A stretch of DNA of 64,000 nucleotides, from assembly GCF_052857255.1 (NCBI RefSeq), contig NC_135500.1:47365772-47429771 (forward strand). The letters are read 5' to 3'. Each line of letters begins with the position of its first letter. The stretch's first letter is position 1. The DNA comes from Amblyomma americanum (lineage: Eukaryota; Arthropoda; Arachnida; Ixodida; Ixodidae). The notes beneath the pieces were generated by a model that worked only from the letters and a program-made list of their open reading frames with translations, ran no database searches and was not told the DNA's origin. Below, piece by piece: positions 21,522 to 31,357 of this stretch. A program made the position numbers and the translations under genes.

Positions 21522-22327
21522 GGGTAATTGTATCAGAAAATGACACCTGGCAGAAGTCAGTCGCTTCATTTCTAAGAGATAAACTAAACCTTTTGACTCT
21601 CAAGGACCCATTCCTTGTAATAAACTCAGAGGAGATCTTAGAATTCTTCACAGCACAGCATAACAAGGGCGTTCAAGCCTTCTCTGTCGACATTAAAGGT
21701 CTGTACTACTCACTACTCCACACAGGCTTAGTAAAGTGCATATAAAAAAGCATTGACGAATTCGGGGGCGTTGAATTTCAGAAAACTACTGGTGTGTCAG
21801 TACAAGGATTTTTAGATCCTTTAGTTTTGTATCCCCGGTCCACAGTTATTACCAGGCAGGCAAAACCCTAACTTCAAAAGGAGGTTATATGTATCGGGTC
21901 TTTCTTGGTACCAGTACTAAGCAATCTGTTCTTATCTCATCTTGACAGGACTCTTAATGATCGCCTTAAATGTACAAGAGTAAAAAGAGTGCACCGTTAT
22001 GTTGATTATTTTCTGGTCGCCATCGACGGTACTATGGACCACCTAAGGAACGCAAGCTCCGAGATAATTTCAGTATTCAAAGAATGTTTGAACCCCCTTC
22101 AGCTGACGTATGAAATGCCAGCTAACAATGAAATTCGTTTTCTGGACACCAAGTTAACATTTGCAGAAGATCGCACATGCTGGAGCTATGCACCTAGGAC
22201 TAACAAACAATTGCTTCCGTACACTTCAGCTCATTCAAAAATAGTCAAGCGAAGCATAATCAAAACCACCTTTAAGAAAGCACTGGACAAGTCATGCCAG
22301 CACATGATGAGCAATAGTTTCTGCTAG
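21473..22327 (+). pseudogene. Penelope-like reverse transcriptase, catalytic Asp changed
   Basis: The frame from about 21480 reads AKTHKPGMPLR (the KTHKPG block of Penelope RTs), then FSVDIKGLYYSL with the motif A Asp, and breaks at about 21745. After a damaged stretch it resumes at about 21900 with FLVPVLSNLFLSHLD and HRYVDYFLVAID, where YVDD is expected. GAT has become TAT, changing the second catalytic Asp to Tyr. Then comes NNEIRFLDTKLT and a block with KIVKRSIIKTTF. Stop at 22325-22327. Confidence 0.85.
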
Positions 22328-22559
22328 CAAGTTGAACGGTTACAGGAAGTAGGCTATCCAAGTGCACTCCTGGTAGCAGTAGCCGAAAGTTTCATCGGAA
22401 AAAAACAGTCATCAGGTCTAACCCCGCCCGAGAAATATAAACGAGCAGAAGTCAAAGTAGTGTTTTCAGCACCCGATAAACTGGCAAAACTTTGTAAGAT
22501 TACCGATCCCTCTGCTGTAAAAAAAAGAAACGTGCACAATAAGGCGCCAAAAGAAACGT

Positions 22560-22780
22560 GCAGAATGTGCAGAAGGCGTCGTATATTCCCTGTCCTTGTC
22601 ATGTGGAAAATATTACATTGGTCAGACCAGTAGGTGTGTTAACGAAAGACTCCGAGAACATAATAGGAACTTGGAGAACGGCAAAGGAAACCTTGCCGAA
22701 CACTGTCTGGATTGCAAGGCGGTGGGGCGCCATCCATCCAGTTTTCAAAGAATGCCGAATCATCAGTAAAAATAAACAAC
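22560..22780 (+). pseudogene. GIY-YIG-like endonuclease domain of the Penelope-like element
   Basis: One frame from 22580 reads VVYSLSLSCGKYYIGQTSR, followed by CVNERLREHNRNLENG and LAEHCLDCKAVGRHPSSF. The VVYS..YYIGQT pattern with a following NERLREH block is typical of the GIY-YIG nuclease that Penelope elements carry downstream of the RT. This domain nicks the target. The longest open frame in another register (22558-22905) is a shadow. Frameshifts separate it from the RT. Confidence 0.8.
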
Positions 22781-23088
22781 AACTAATACGTGGGTTTAAA
22801 GAAGCAAGGCAGATACGAAAACTGAAATGTAAATGTGTTAGTGCAGCATCTATCTCGCTTTCAAAGAAAGAAATTGATTTTCTTGATGATGTAAATAAAA
22901 AGTAAGTGCGTGTTATGTGGTGACTCACGGCATGATAGCCTGGTAGTATTTCTGCGATATTCAGCCTGTATAAGAACTTCACAAGCAATGAATAAACTTC
23001 AGTTGAAAGTTAGCGCTCGTGTTGTCTCTTTCTTTGTTCGTCCTGGTGTCTTAGCACTATATGTTCCGTCTGTTATACGAGTCTAATA

Positions 23089-23966
23089 CCCCAGTCACAC
23101 GGGCATTTCAAAGGCCCTCGAACCGATAGTCTATCGACTCAAAGGCGATCGAGCACTGCTACACGGGCAATTTCAAAGGCCATCGACTCAATAGTCTATC
23201 GAGTCAACGGAGCAGCGCGGAACTCCCATCGAGATTTCGAGGGCCTTAGAGCGCTGCCCAAGGTTGCTAGCGTTGCTTCGAGCGGCGTCAAGCGCACTTT
23301 CGTACACGATACATTCACGGTACAAAAGCACGAGCAAACGTTATTCGCCTAAGATTTAATGCAAGTAGTCCGTACAATAATTTTAAAATTGTATCAGATT
23401 GGTTTTAAGCGCATTAAGCGCATTAATTTTGCGTTGCGGTTTATGCGTTGCTTGCGTACTTAATATTGACAACATGGCGACGCCCTGCCCGTCCGAATGC
23501 CCGTGCATTCGCCATCGATTTGCCCATTCTTACCCATAAAGTTTGAAGAGACAACTAGCTTTTGTTTTTCAGATGTCAAGGCGATTTCCCAGGTGTTAAG
23601 CCTGACGAAGCAGCGCTCTGACGCAGTTGGACTTGCTTGGTTTTGGCTCGCCTTGTATTAGAGTGGCTACAGCAGTGTCTGCATCTGTCCGTCGCGTACG
23701 TGCGATTAAAACTGTTTTAAAAGACATGCGCGTATGCGTGTATTTCAGAATTTAGTATACATTTACCAAATATTTTTGTTATTTTTTGCAAAATTCAAAC
23801 TAGCGATTGTGGCGCCACACAAGCTTGGCGTAAGACACGAGAACCATTTCAATGGCCATTGAAATTTGCCGTGTTGCAGCGACACAACTGCTTCGAGTTC
23901 GATGGCGATTGAGAACTGCGAAGGCCCTCGACTCGATAGTGATTGAAACTGGCCGTGTGACAGGGG
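23089..23966. mobile_element. Non-autonomous inverted-repeat DNA element, 878 bp
   Basis: CCCCAGTCACACGG at the left end and CCGTGTGACAGGGG at the right are inverted with one mismatch. Both arms also carry GAGGGCCTT / AAGGCCCTCGA words further in. If the ends are extended by TA, a TAA trinucleotide flanks each side (23084-23086 and 23969-23971), as in PIF/Harbinger elements, but this is tentative. No transposase frame. Inside, AAGCGCATTAAGCGCATTAA is a short direct repeat (about 23410). It lies directly downstream of the Penelope-like element. Confidence 0.65.
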
Positions 23967-24510
23967 TATAAGCTTGTCGTAAAGTTCAGGCTTTTTTTTT
24001 TTTAAGAACACAGCGCACCTCACTTTCATCTCACTGCTCGAAGAAGCTGTTTCCTGAAACTCTGTCACCCCAGAATTTTGAGCAAATGTGGGAGCAACCT
24101 CCAATTGCAATAATAAATTAATTAGAAGTATACCTAGCGGGGCACCAGCAACTTTCACGATTGTTACTGTCATTTGGACATATAATCCTATTGAAAAGCA
24201 GATGAGGGAGTTGCCATTTACCTTTATGGATTTCAAGAGAGTTGCTCTTCAAATAAATTATTGTGGTAAGTGGTCCTAGCTGGCACAATTTCATTGTTCC
24301 AACGGTTGTTCAATGCTTTAAAACATGGATAAGAGTACAGTATCCTTATAGTTATTAAACCTAGCAAATTTCCTGTGCTTCTTTTTGGCAAGTCTTATAG
24401 TGGTGGGGACATCCAATGTTTGCGAGCATTTATTTTTTGCATTTTTTAGTAAAACTCGGGATATACTGGCAAAAATGTCGTACGAAAGCGCTATAAGCAG
24501 AAAGAAGGTA
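23967..24510. other. Unassigned spacer
   Basis: Contains a run of about 12 T near 23993-24004 and no recognisable gene; a minus-strand frame of 157 codons at 23763-24236 has no known motif. Confidence 0.35.
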
Positions 24511-25409
24511 CAGCCGCGGTCAAAAATACGCGGCCCACGGCTCCGGCGCAAGGAGCGGCTGCGGGGCCGCACCGCGGCGCTGCTGCCTGCTTCGGGCGCT
24601 CAGTGCGAGGGTGCACGGAGTTACGACAAAGCTTCGCCCTCACTCTCCCCTGAGCACGCCACACGGCTGATAAATGTCAAGTGCGGCGTTCTGCTGAAGG
24701 GGAGTGCGCGCGGTTCGCCGTTGCCGCCTCGATTCTGCTTCGCTCTCGTATGCCCCGCGCGCCCATGCGTGGTGAGCCTTGGTGCAAGGGCATTACGATG
24801 CTCAAGAAATAGCGCAGAACAAGTTATTGTCGCGTCAGAAGCCCGGTCTGTGAACTCGGTGAAGCCCAGTTTTGTTTCTGGTAGTGTGTTACTCGTAATT
24901 TCGTTGCAGCAGGAACGTGCTTACATTTTTTTTAGCTTTGAATTAACGTTTTTAAAGGAGCGAGCTCCAGCTACTAATTAGGGTTAACCCGACCCAGCGC
25001 CGGGCACTGGAGCCCGGCGTACCCGGACGCGAGACGCGCGTAAGTATGGAATGCGAACCGAACTTGGACGCTTCGCAGGCAGACGCGCTTAGTCGAACTG
25101 CAGAACGCGCGCCTGCCGTAGCCGTTCTGTGCATAGGGAATACGAGATATCCGAGTAGGCGATGAAAGTCACACGCAGCATGCATTGCAGAGCCCTCTTT
25201 CGTACGGAACGTCCGCCGGGAAACAGTTGAACGCTGCACTTAATATTCATCAGCCGTGTGGCGTGTTCAGGGAAGAGTGAGGGCGAAGCTTTGTCGTCAC
25301 TCTCTACACCCTCGCACTGAGCGCCCGACGCAGGCAGCAGCGCCGCGGTGCGGCCCCGCATCCGCTCCTTGCGCCGGAGCCGTGGGCCGCGTATTTTTGA
25401 CCGCGGCTG
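24511..25409. mobile_element. DNA element with about 185-bp terminal inverted repeats, TA-flanked
   Basis: The left arm 24511-24695 and right arm 25225-25409 are inverted copies about 90-95% identical by eye, starting CAGCCGCGGTCAAAAATACG. TA lies on both sides (24509-24510, 25410-25411), as for Tc1/mariner relatives. The middle (about 530 bases) has no transposase frame, so it is non-autonomous. The long GC-rich arms would form a very stable hairpin. Confidence 0.85.
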
Positions 25410-25586
25410 TACATTACTCTTGCTCGAAAGACAGTTCAGTGGTCTTGTAAGGAGCAATACAGAGTTTTGCATCCTTCGGATATCATATCATCGCATACAG
25501 GCCAGTGCAACATCGCTTTTATAAGCAGATGACATATGCTGAAGTGGAAGCAACGGCGATGGCGGTGCGCAGAGGCGTTATGATTT

Positions 25587-25770
25587 GTTTGTTTTAATGG
25601 GGTTTAACGTCCCAAACAGACTCAGGCTGCGAGGGACGCCGTAGTGAAGGGCTGCGGATAATTTTGGCCACCTGGGGTTGTTTAAAGTGTTCTGACATCG
25701 CACTGTACACGGCCCTCTAACATTTCGCCTCCAGCAGCCGAGCGCCATTAACACTGAGCCACCGCGGCTA
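25587..25770 (-). mobile_element. Ruka-like SINE with internal deletion
   Basis: Body words GGGGTTTAACGTCCCAAA and ACATCGCACTGTACACGG are present. Between CATTTCGCCTCCA and GCAGCCGAGCGCC the B-box part of the tRNA head is deleted, leaving head termini. No target duplication was seen. Confidence 0.8.
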
Positions 25771-28700
25771 CTCACAGGAACCATGCATGACGTGGCCGAC
25801 TCATGCTTTGAGGATAGTCAACAGAGAGGGCGCCTCCTAAAGACAGCATAACTCTCCCATATAATGAAGCCGTTCACGGCCGTCCTTATCAACATCAACC
25901 GAGGTACATCGAACACAGGGACCAGGATGACCCGCAGGCACGCCTGCATCGCGCTAGCCGCGATCACCGCAGCCTGGCAGACGTTCTTACCATATGTAGG
26001 CATCACCACTGCCCCCGACTACTTCCGCTTCTGCAATGCCACTCGAATTAACGCAAGGAGTTCTCGGTGCGCAAGCCGGCAGGGGAAGTAAACATGCTGC
26101 CAGAAGTCGGCCGGAAGGAGATGCGCATCACTACGCTCCATGCGGAGCGCATCGAGAAAAGGCCGCGGTGGCTGAACGACGAAAACCGCGGCCACGGTAC
26201 GACGGAGGCGAAGCGCGAACGACGCCCGCGTGTGCTGTCCCGCGTCAGTACACGCGTTAAAGGGCACAATTAATCCGAAGAATTGTACCTCCCTTTCCTC
26301 TCTTGACAGTCGCACAGAAGAGGAGGACGAGAGAAAGGAAATGCACACTGCAGGAGCGCTGCCGCTGCAACTCGCCCAGTCCATCCCCTTGCAGTCCCTT
26401 TCCCCTATTTCACTCCCTCCATTCCCCGCCCCCCCCCCCCCCCCGGGCGCCGTTGAGTTGTCCACTGCGCGTCTTCCTGCCCTCAAAACCAATTTTCATT
26501 TCGTTTTTCGTGAACAAGGTTCCAGTAAAAAGGCACGTCTCTTTACGCGGGCTGCGGCGGCTGCTCTCTCAGCAGATCGGGTCGAGAAGGTTCTACATTA
26601 CAGCCCATCGCCACTGCCTCCACAATGGCGTCGCAACGCAGGAGAGGGAACCCAGTATGCGAATGCCCAGTGTCGTGTGTTTTGATCTGGTTTTTTTGAC
26701 AGGCTGCGTGCAGCGAGGATTTGGGGAAAGGTATGATTTAACTACGAGCTCGCAGTTGAATATATCCGTTATTTTTGTACGCACGTCTTGTCTCTATCGC
26801 CGCGCATGCTTTGTATACGCAGTTCAGATTTCTGTTCGGGAATACGACTGTGTGGGTCGTCTACCCGCTAGCGTTGATAGCGTCTGCTACGTCGTCGCAG
26901 TCAAGTAACGAAGAAAATAAGGAAAAACGTCCATGTTTCACTTTTGACTGTAACAAGCATTCTGCCACTTCATCGGTTCATTTGCTACATGCAGTATCTA
27001 TTCTGTGAAAATGCCCCCCCCCCCCCCACATTTCTTTACCATACTTTCAAAAAGATTTCTTTGACACTGCTGCACAGCATTTGTTATACTTGTACTAGAG
27101 ATGCTACCAGATTTACGAGCATCTTGAATGCTTGTACTCACGCCCAACTGGTTCTATCTACGTTGTTGGATATTGTCGTACAGCCGCTTGCAGCGTCTAT
27201 CCCAGAGTCCTTCGTCGGCTTTAAATTAAGCGCGGCCGATAGCGGCAGTAATTGTTTTGCGACGACCACCGAGCTCGTTTGGTGTTACCGCCGCCGAAGA
27301 GGTGTTCAGATTTTCGTGGGTACGAGTGAGCCCAATAAGGAGTTCTTTCGGAAGTCTTTCACTGCCATCCTGACAGCTGGACTGTCGTCACTCCCACGTG
27401 ACAATATCATAGATGTCTGTCATGACAGTTGATGCCTCTGTGCCTAATAACTGACAAACTGTCATTTCACTACACGCCTGTACCTGCTCAGTCAGCTCCG
27501 AAATTTGTCCCAGACTAGTGTATTTGGTCTACATTTCCTCTTTGCGGCATCAGGAAGTTGAGCTCCATTAGTGGTCGTACCGTGCAATGCACTTCAATAC
27601 ATTCTAACTCAAGCGCATGGTTGTCTCTAGGAATACATCTATCAGTATAAGATGCATTGCTACCCCACCTATGGGAACCCGCTGCTATTTGGCAGGACTG
27701 TTACACACAGCCGGCTTTTCTCCGCACTACTTTTCAACCACATGTCGCCATGCTTCGCCTATTCAAGGCAACGATTATTCGCCGCCACCCGCACCACAAC
27801 TCACACAGTTACGCCGCGCATGATGGCCTACCAACGAAAGCCGGACATCGCATGAACGGTGCCGCATACGCAAGCAACAAAACACCAAGATGAAAAAGAA
27901 CTCGCACCGAAGGGCGGCAGGGCAAGAATTTTATCAGCGCAGACATAACTCTTCAGAGCCAGCGGGTCTGTCGTGCTGCGCTTTTGATTTCCTTATCAGC
28001 GCCATTTTTCTCGATCTCATTCCCTTTCCACGCGGGGGGGGGGGGGGGGGGCAGAAACGTCCGGCAGCGCGTCGCATATATACTGCACCCCTGACAGCAG
28101 GCGCTGGGATGGAGGAGTAGCAAACGGAATGAATGCATCTCCGCTCGCCCCCTTCCCGGCGCGCTGTAACAGAGACGTCGAGGGAGACTCGGCCCTCTGC
28201 CGGGCACGTCAAAGGGGGGCTGCTGCTGCTGCCGTGAGCCATCGTTTCCCTGATATGCAAAGTTCCCGCTGTCTGGATCAATACTTTGGCTCCGGTGGCG
28301 AAGAAGGCTTGAGTGACGGCAGAAGAGGCGGCCGAGGTGGCGACGGAGATACAGGCCTCGGATCAATGCAACGGGGGGCGGCAATATGTGTGCTGCGCCC
28401 GCCGCCACACAGTTATGAAGGCGCCAAGAGCCAATATCCTTGGGCCCCACCCGGCAGCGCTGCGCAGTCGAGGGACGCGGCCTGGCCACGTACAGCACCG
28501 CCGCGCTGCTAAGCACCTCCCTTCCTGGAGGCCCTCCTCTCCCCTCCCTTCGGTACAGCTACGCGCTGAGTGAGAAACAATGAGGCCCCCTCGCGAAGCA
28601 AGAGAAACTGCGCATTGATTTTAAGGCAAATATCGAGGCAAAGTAGCGCGCTCATCAGCTACAGCGCAGCAAGAGCTTGCGAAGGCACGCACGCGCGGCG

Positions 28701-29176
28701 GAAGCCGCCGCGATGCCTCGGGATCACGCGCAAGACGGCAGCAGTTGAATGCGCGCAGCTCCACTGTGTGTCGACCGGCCGTCGCGCGGCTTCCTCTGGC
28801 GAGGAAACATGCGGCACAAAGGACTCTTACGAAGCAACAGCCCTGGCATGGGGCTAGTTTATAAACGGGCGCCTTACATAGTAGTGGCACGCCTTACTGG
28901 TGACATCGCGTCGCACCCGACGCTAGGTAGGTTAGACAGCATACATCCGAATCAACCCCCTATGCCACTATGCGGCCAGACTGAGATATCCGATGTACAG
29001 TCCTTGTAAAAAATATCCAGCCCTAGGGATTCGCTTCCAACACGTGTGGCGGAGGCAGCATCCTTGAAAGTCCCATCTGTCGGAACGGCGAGGACCAGAG
29101 TTCCTCAAACAAGTCCCACAGCTGGGCCCAGAATAAAATCTCGTCCGCTGTACTGTTTTGACAAAGGGTGTACACT
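25771..29176. other. GC-rich region without recognised genes
   Basis: Several frames of 150-200 codons (for example 26303-26908, minus 27953-28516) have no recognisable domain and low-complexity composition. Homopolymer runs: 15 C at 26430-26444, 14 C at 27014-27027 and 18 G at 28034-28051. It may be single-copy host sequence such as a promoter, first exon or intron; this cannot be decided from sequence alone. Confidence 0.4.
28034..28051 (+). repeat. Run of 18 G
   Basis: A homopolymer of 18 G, flanked by CGC and CAGAAACG. Runs of this length can form intramolecular quadruplexes and vary in length. Confidence 0.9.
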
Positions 29177-31225
29177 CCAAATTTATTTATTTATTTATTT
29201 ATTCAGCACACACCTAAAGGCCGTCATTCGAGGGTACTACATAGAAGGGCGGGTAAGGGGTCAGTGTAAAAACATGTACAGAGGGGCAAAGCACAAGTCT
29301 AGAACGACCGAACTGTATGTTCCACAGCTCCCAAAGCCGCTGCGACGAGGAGAGCGAAAAATGACGATGAAATCCTTTGAGTTTAAGTGCACACGCTACA
29401 TCCAGACCAATTTTAACGAAATGTCATCGCTAGATATCGCGTGTTCAGCCCGAAACACGGCCAGAACGTGTTCCAGACAAGCGTTTTGCCCTCTGTACAA
29501 GGAACAGCATTAACAAGCAAAGGAACAATAAACAGGCTAGGTATAACGGGCAAAAATAAATTAAGCACCAGGGAGTAATTAAAGAAGCAGGCGATAAGAA
29601 ACAATATAATACAAATTGTAGGTTTGAAGAAAACAATTACGCATAACAGAAACAAAAAATACAACAGTGTACATATTAGGCACGAAAGGAACAGAAGTAA
29701 TCGCAAAAGTACACAAACTGAAAAAAGAAACATTCAAAAATGTCGAACATTTCAAACTTTCAAATGATAACGTCGCTGCGGATGAGAGCAAGAAATGTGG
29801 AGGCGTTAGATTCAATGGCTCTGTGCGATGGAAAATTGTTCCACTCTATGATAGTGCGTGGTATGAATGAATTTGCAAATGCAGATGAACGACACGCGAT
29901 GCGTTTAACTTTGTGCGGATCGTCAAGCCGAGGCAAGAAAGCCGATGGTGATTGGAAAAACTCGTGGTAAAGCGAAGGATGGTGATGCAGTTTATGGAAA
30001 AGTGCTAGTCGTTATAGTTTACGGCGGTTAGACAAGTCTTCTAATTCAGCGCGGTTTTTTAAGGCAGTGACGCAGGTAGCATGAGAGTAGTCTGAAAAAA
30101 AAAAACGCGCAGCACGGTTCAGCAAGGACTTAATGTTAGCTATGAGATGGGCTTGATCAGGATCCCAGACGGCTGACACATATTCAATCTTCGGATGAAT
30201 GAGCGTGATGAACGCGAGTTTTCTCATGTGCGGGGGAGCCAGTCTGAGGTTATGCTTCAGTAGGCCGAGTGAGCGGTTGGCGGAAGCTAAAGTTAGATTA
30301 ATGTGGTTAAGCCATGTTAGGTCTGATTGTAGGTGAACTCCGAGGTACTTGTAAGTAGTTGTAAGTTCGACAGAATCGTTATTTAGGAAATAAGTTGTGG
30401 GAAAGCGAGAACTGCGACTGAAAGACAAAGGCTTAGTTTTAGAAGTATTAAGTGGCATAAGCCAAGGTGCGCACCATGCGGTTACTGCATCCAGGTCAGT
30501 TTCCAAACATTGTTGGTCAGTGATAGAAACAATGTTACGGTATATTACACAGTCATCGGCAAGGCGCCTAACTCGTGAGGACACATCATTAGGTAAATCA
30601 TTAATATGTATTAAAAAGAGGAGGGGACCAAGAACGCTCCCCAGTGGTACGCCAGAAGTGACATTAGAATAAGTGGAGTTGTAGTTGTTATTGGACGTAA
30701 ACTCAAGTCTAGCGTTTAGCAAGTCCGCAATCCAAGCAATAGTAGCGGGGTGAATATATTCAACGGATTTAGTTTGAGAGCCTATGGTGAAAAACACGAT
30801 CGAATGCTTTAGAAAAATCGAGAAAAATGGCACCAATTTGACCGCTAGCGTCGATGGATGAGTGCAAACAATGAACGAATCCGGCAAGTTGTGTGTCACA
30901 AGAGAAGCCCCTCCGAAAACCGTGCTGGTATTTCAAAATAAGATTCTTGTTTTCCAGGTACTGAAAAATTTGACTATGAATGACGTGTTCGAGAAGTTTG
31001 CGGAAAGTATTGCTTAGTGAGGTAGGGCGATAATTAAGCGGAGATGAACGATTACCTGATTTGGAAATGGGTATCCCTTTAACAACACGCCAGTCATAAG
31101 GTATGAGACCAGATGATAATGATTGGGAGAACAGGGCGGTTATTGTTGAACCAATTGAGTGCGATGTGCTCTTAAGTACCTTATTATTGAAGCCATGTTG
31201 GTCAGAACTGGTAAAAATCTTAAGG
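29177..31225 (-). mobile_element. CR1/L2-like LINE, 3' two thirds, reverse orientation
   Basis: The 3' end is on the left, with a TTTATTTATTTATTTATTTATT tract at 29180-29201 (AATAAATA tail on the minus strand). Moving right come a 3' untranslated part (29.2-30.0 kb) and the RT. It is 5'-truncated near 31,225, where RTE sequence of the opposite family begins (31232). The tail is adjacent to unassigned DNA. Confidence 0.8.
30012..31215 (-). pseudogene. LINE reverse transcriptase, reverse strand
   Basis: The minus-strand series is: NTFRKLLEHV-type block (about 31,010), KYQHGFRRGFSCDTQLAGF (about 30,900), IFLDFSKAFDRV (motif A, about 30,800), a break, then from 30,700 SGVPLGSVLGPLLFLIHIND (motif B), RRLADDCVIY (motif C, both Asp kept, the preceding aromatic replaced by Leu), TYKYLGVHL and HPKIEYVSAVWDP. 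An open frame of 295 codons covers 30899-30012, but its first 60 codons are out of register with the upstream blocks. Inactive because of the frameshift and missing 5' part. Confidence 0.85.
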
Positions 31226-31357
31226 TTATTTCATCATCATCATCAGCCTGACTACACCCACTGCAGGGCAAATGCTTCTCCCACGTCTCTCCAATTTCTC
31301 TCCAATTAAGCCTGTCCTTTGCCAGCTGCATCCACCCTATGCCTGCAAACTTCTTAA

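Larger units (their letters stand above)
20650..23080 (+). mobile_element. Penelope-like retroelement, degenerate
   Basis: One element codes in order for an N-terminal extension, a Penelope-type reverse transcriptase and a GIY-YIG-like nuclease domain, all on the plus strand. The 3' side ends with an AT-rich leader-like stretch around 22,900-23,080, next to an inverted-repeat DNA element. The 5' border is uncertain. Frames change at about 21,200, 21,480, 21,745-21,900 and 22,330-22,570, so it is inactive. Penelope elements differ from LINEs in RT lineage and nuclease type. Confidence 0.85.

Noticed and set aside
22558..22905. 115-codon frame as the nuclease protein
   Set aside because: The nuclease motifs are in a different frame at 22,580-22,780; most of this frame is a shadow.
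26303..26908. 201-codon frame
   Set aside because: It contains low-complexity Pro/Ser runs from a poly-C tract and shows no recognisable domain. It competes with two other open frames.
28129..28516. Overlapping open frames of 127 and 187 codons on opposite strands
   Set aside because: GC-rich sequence has few stops. No domain, start context or codon pattern supports a gene.
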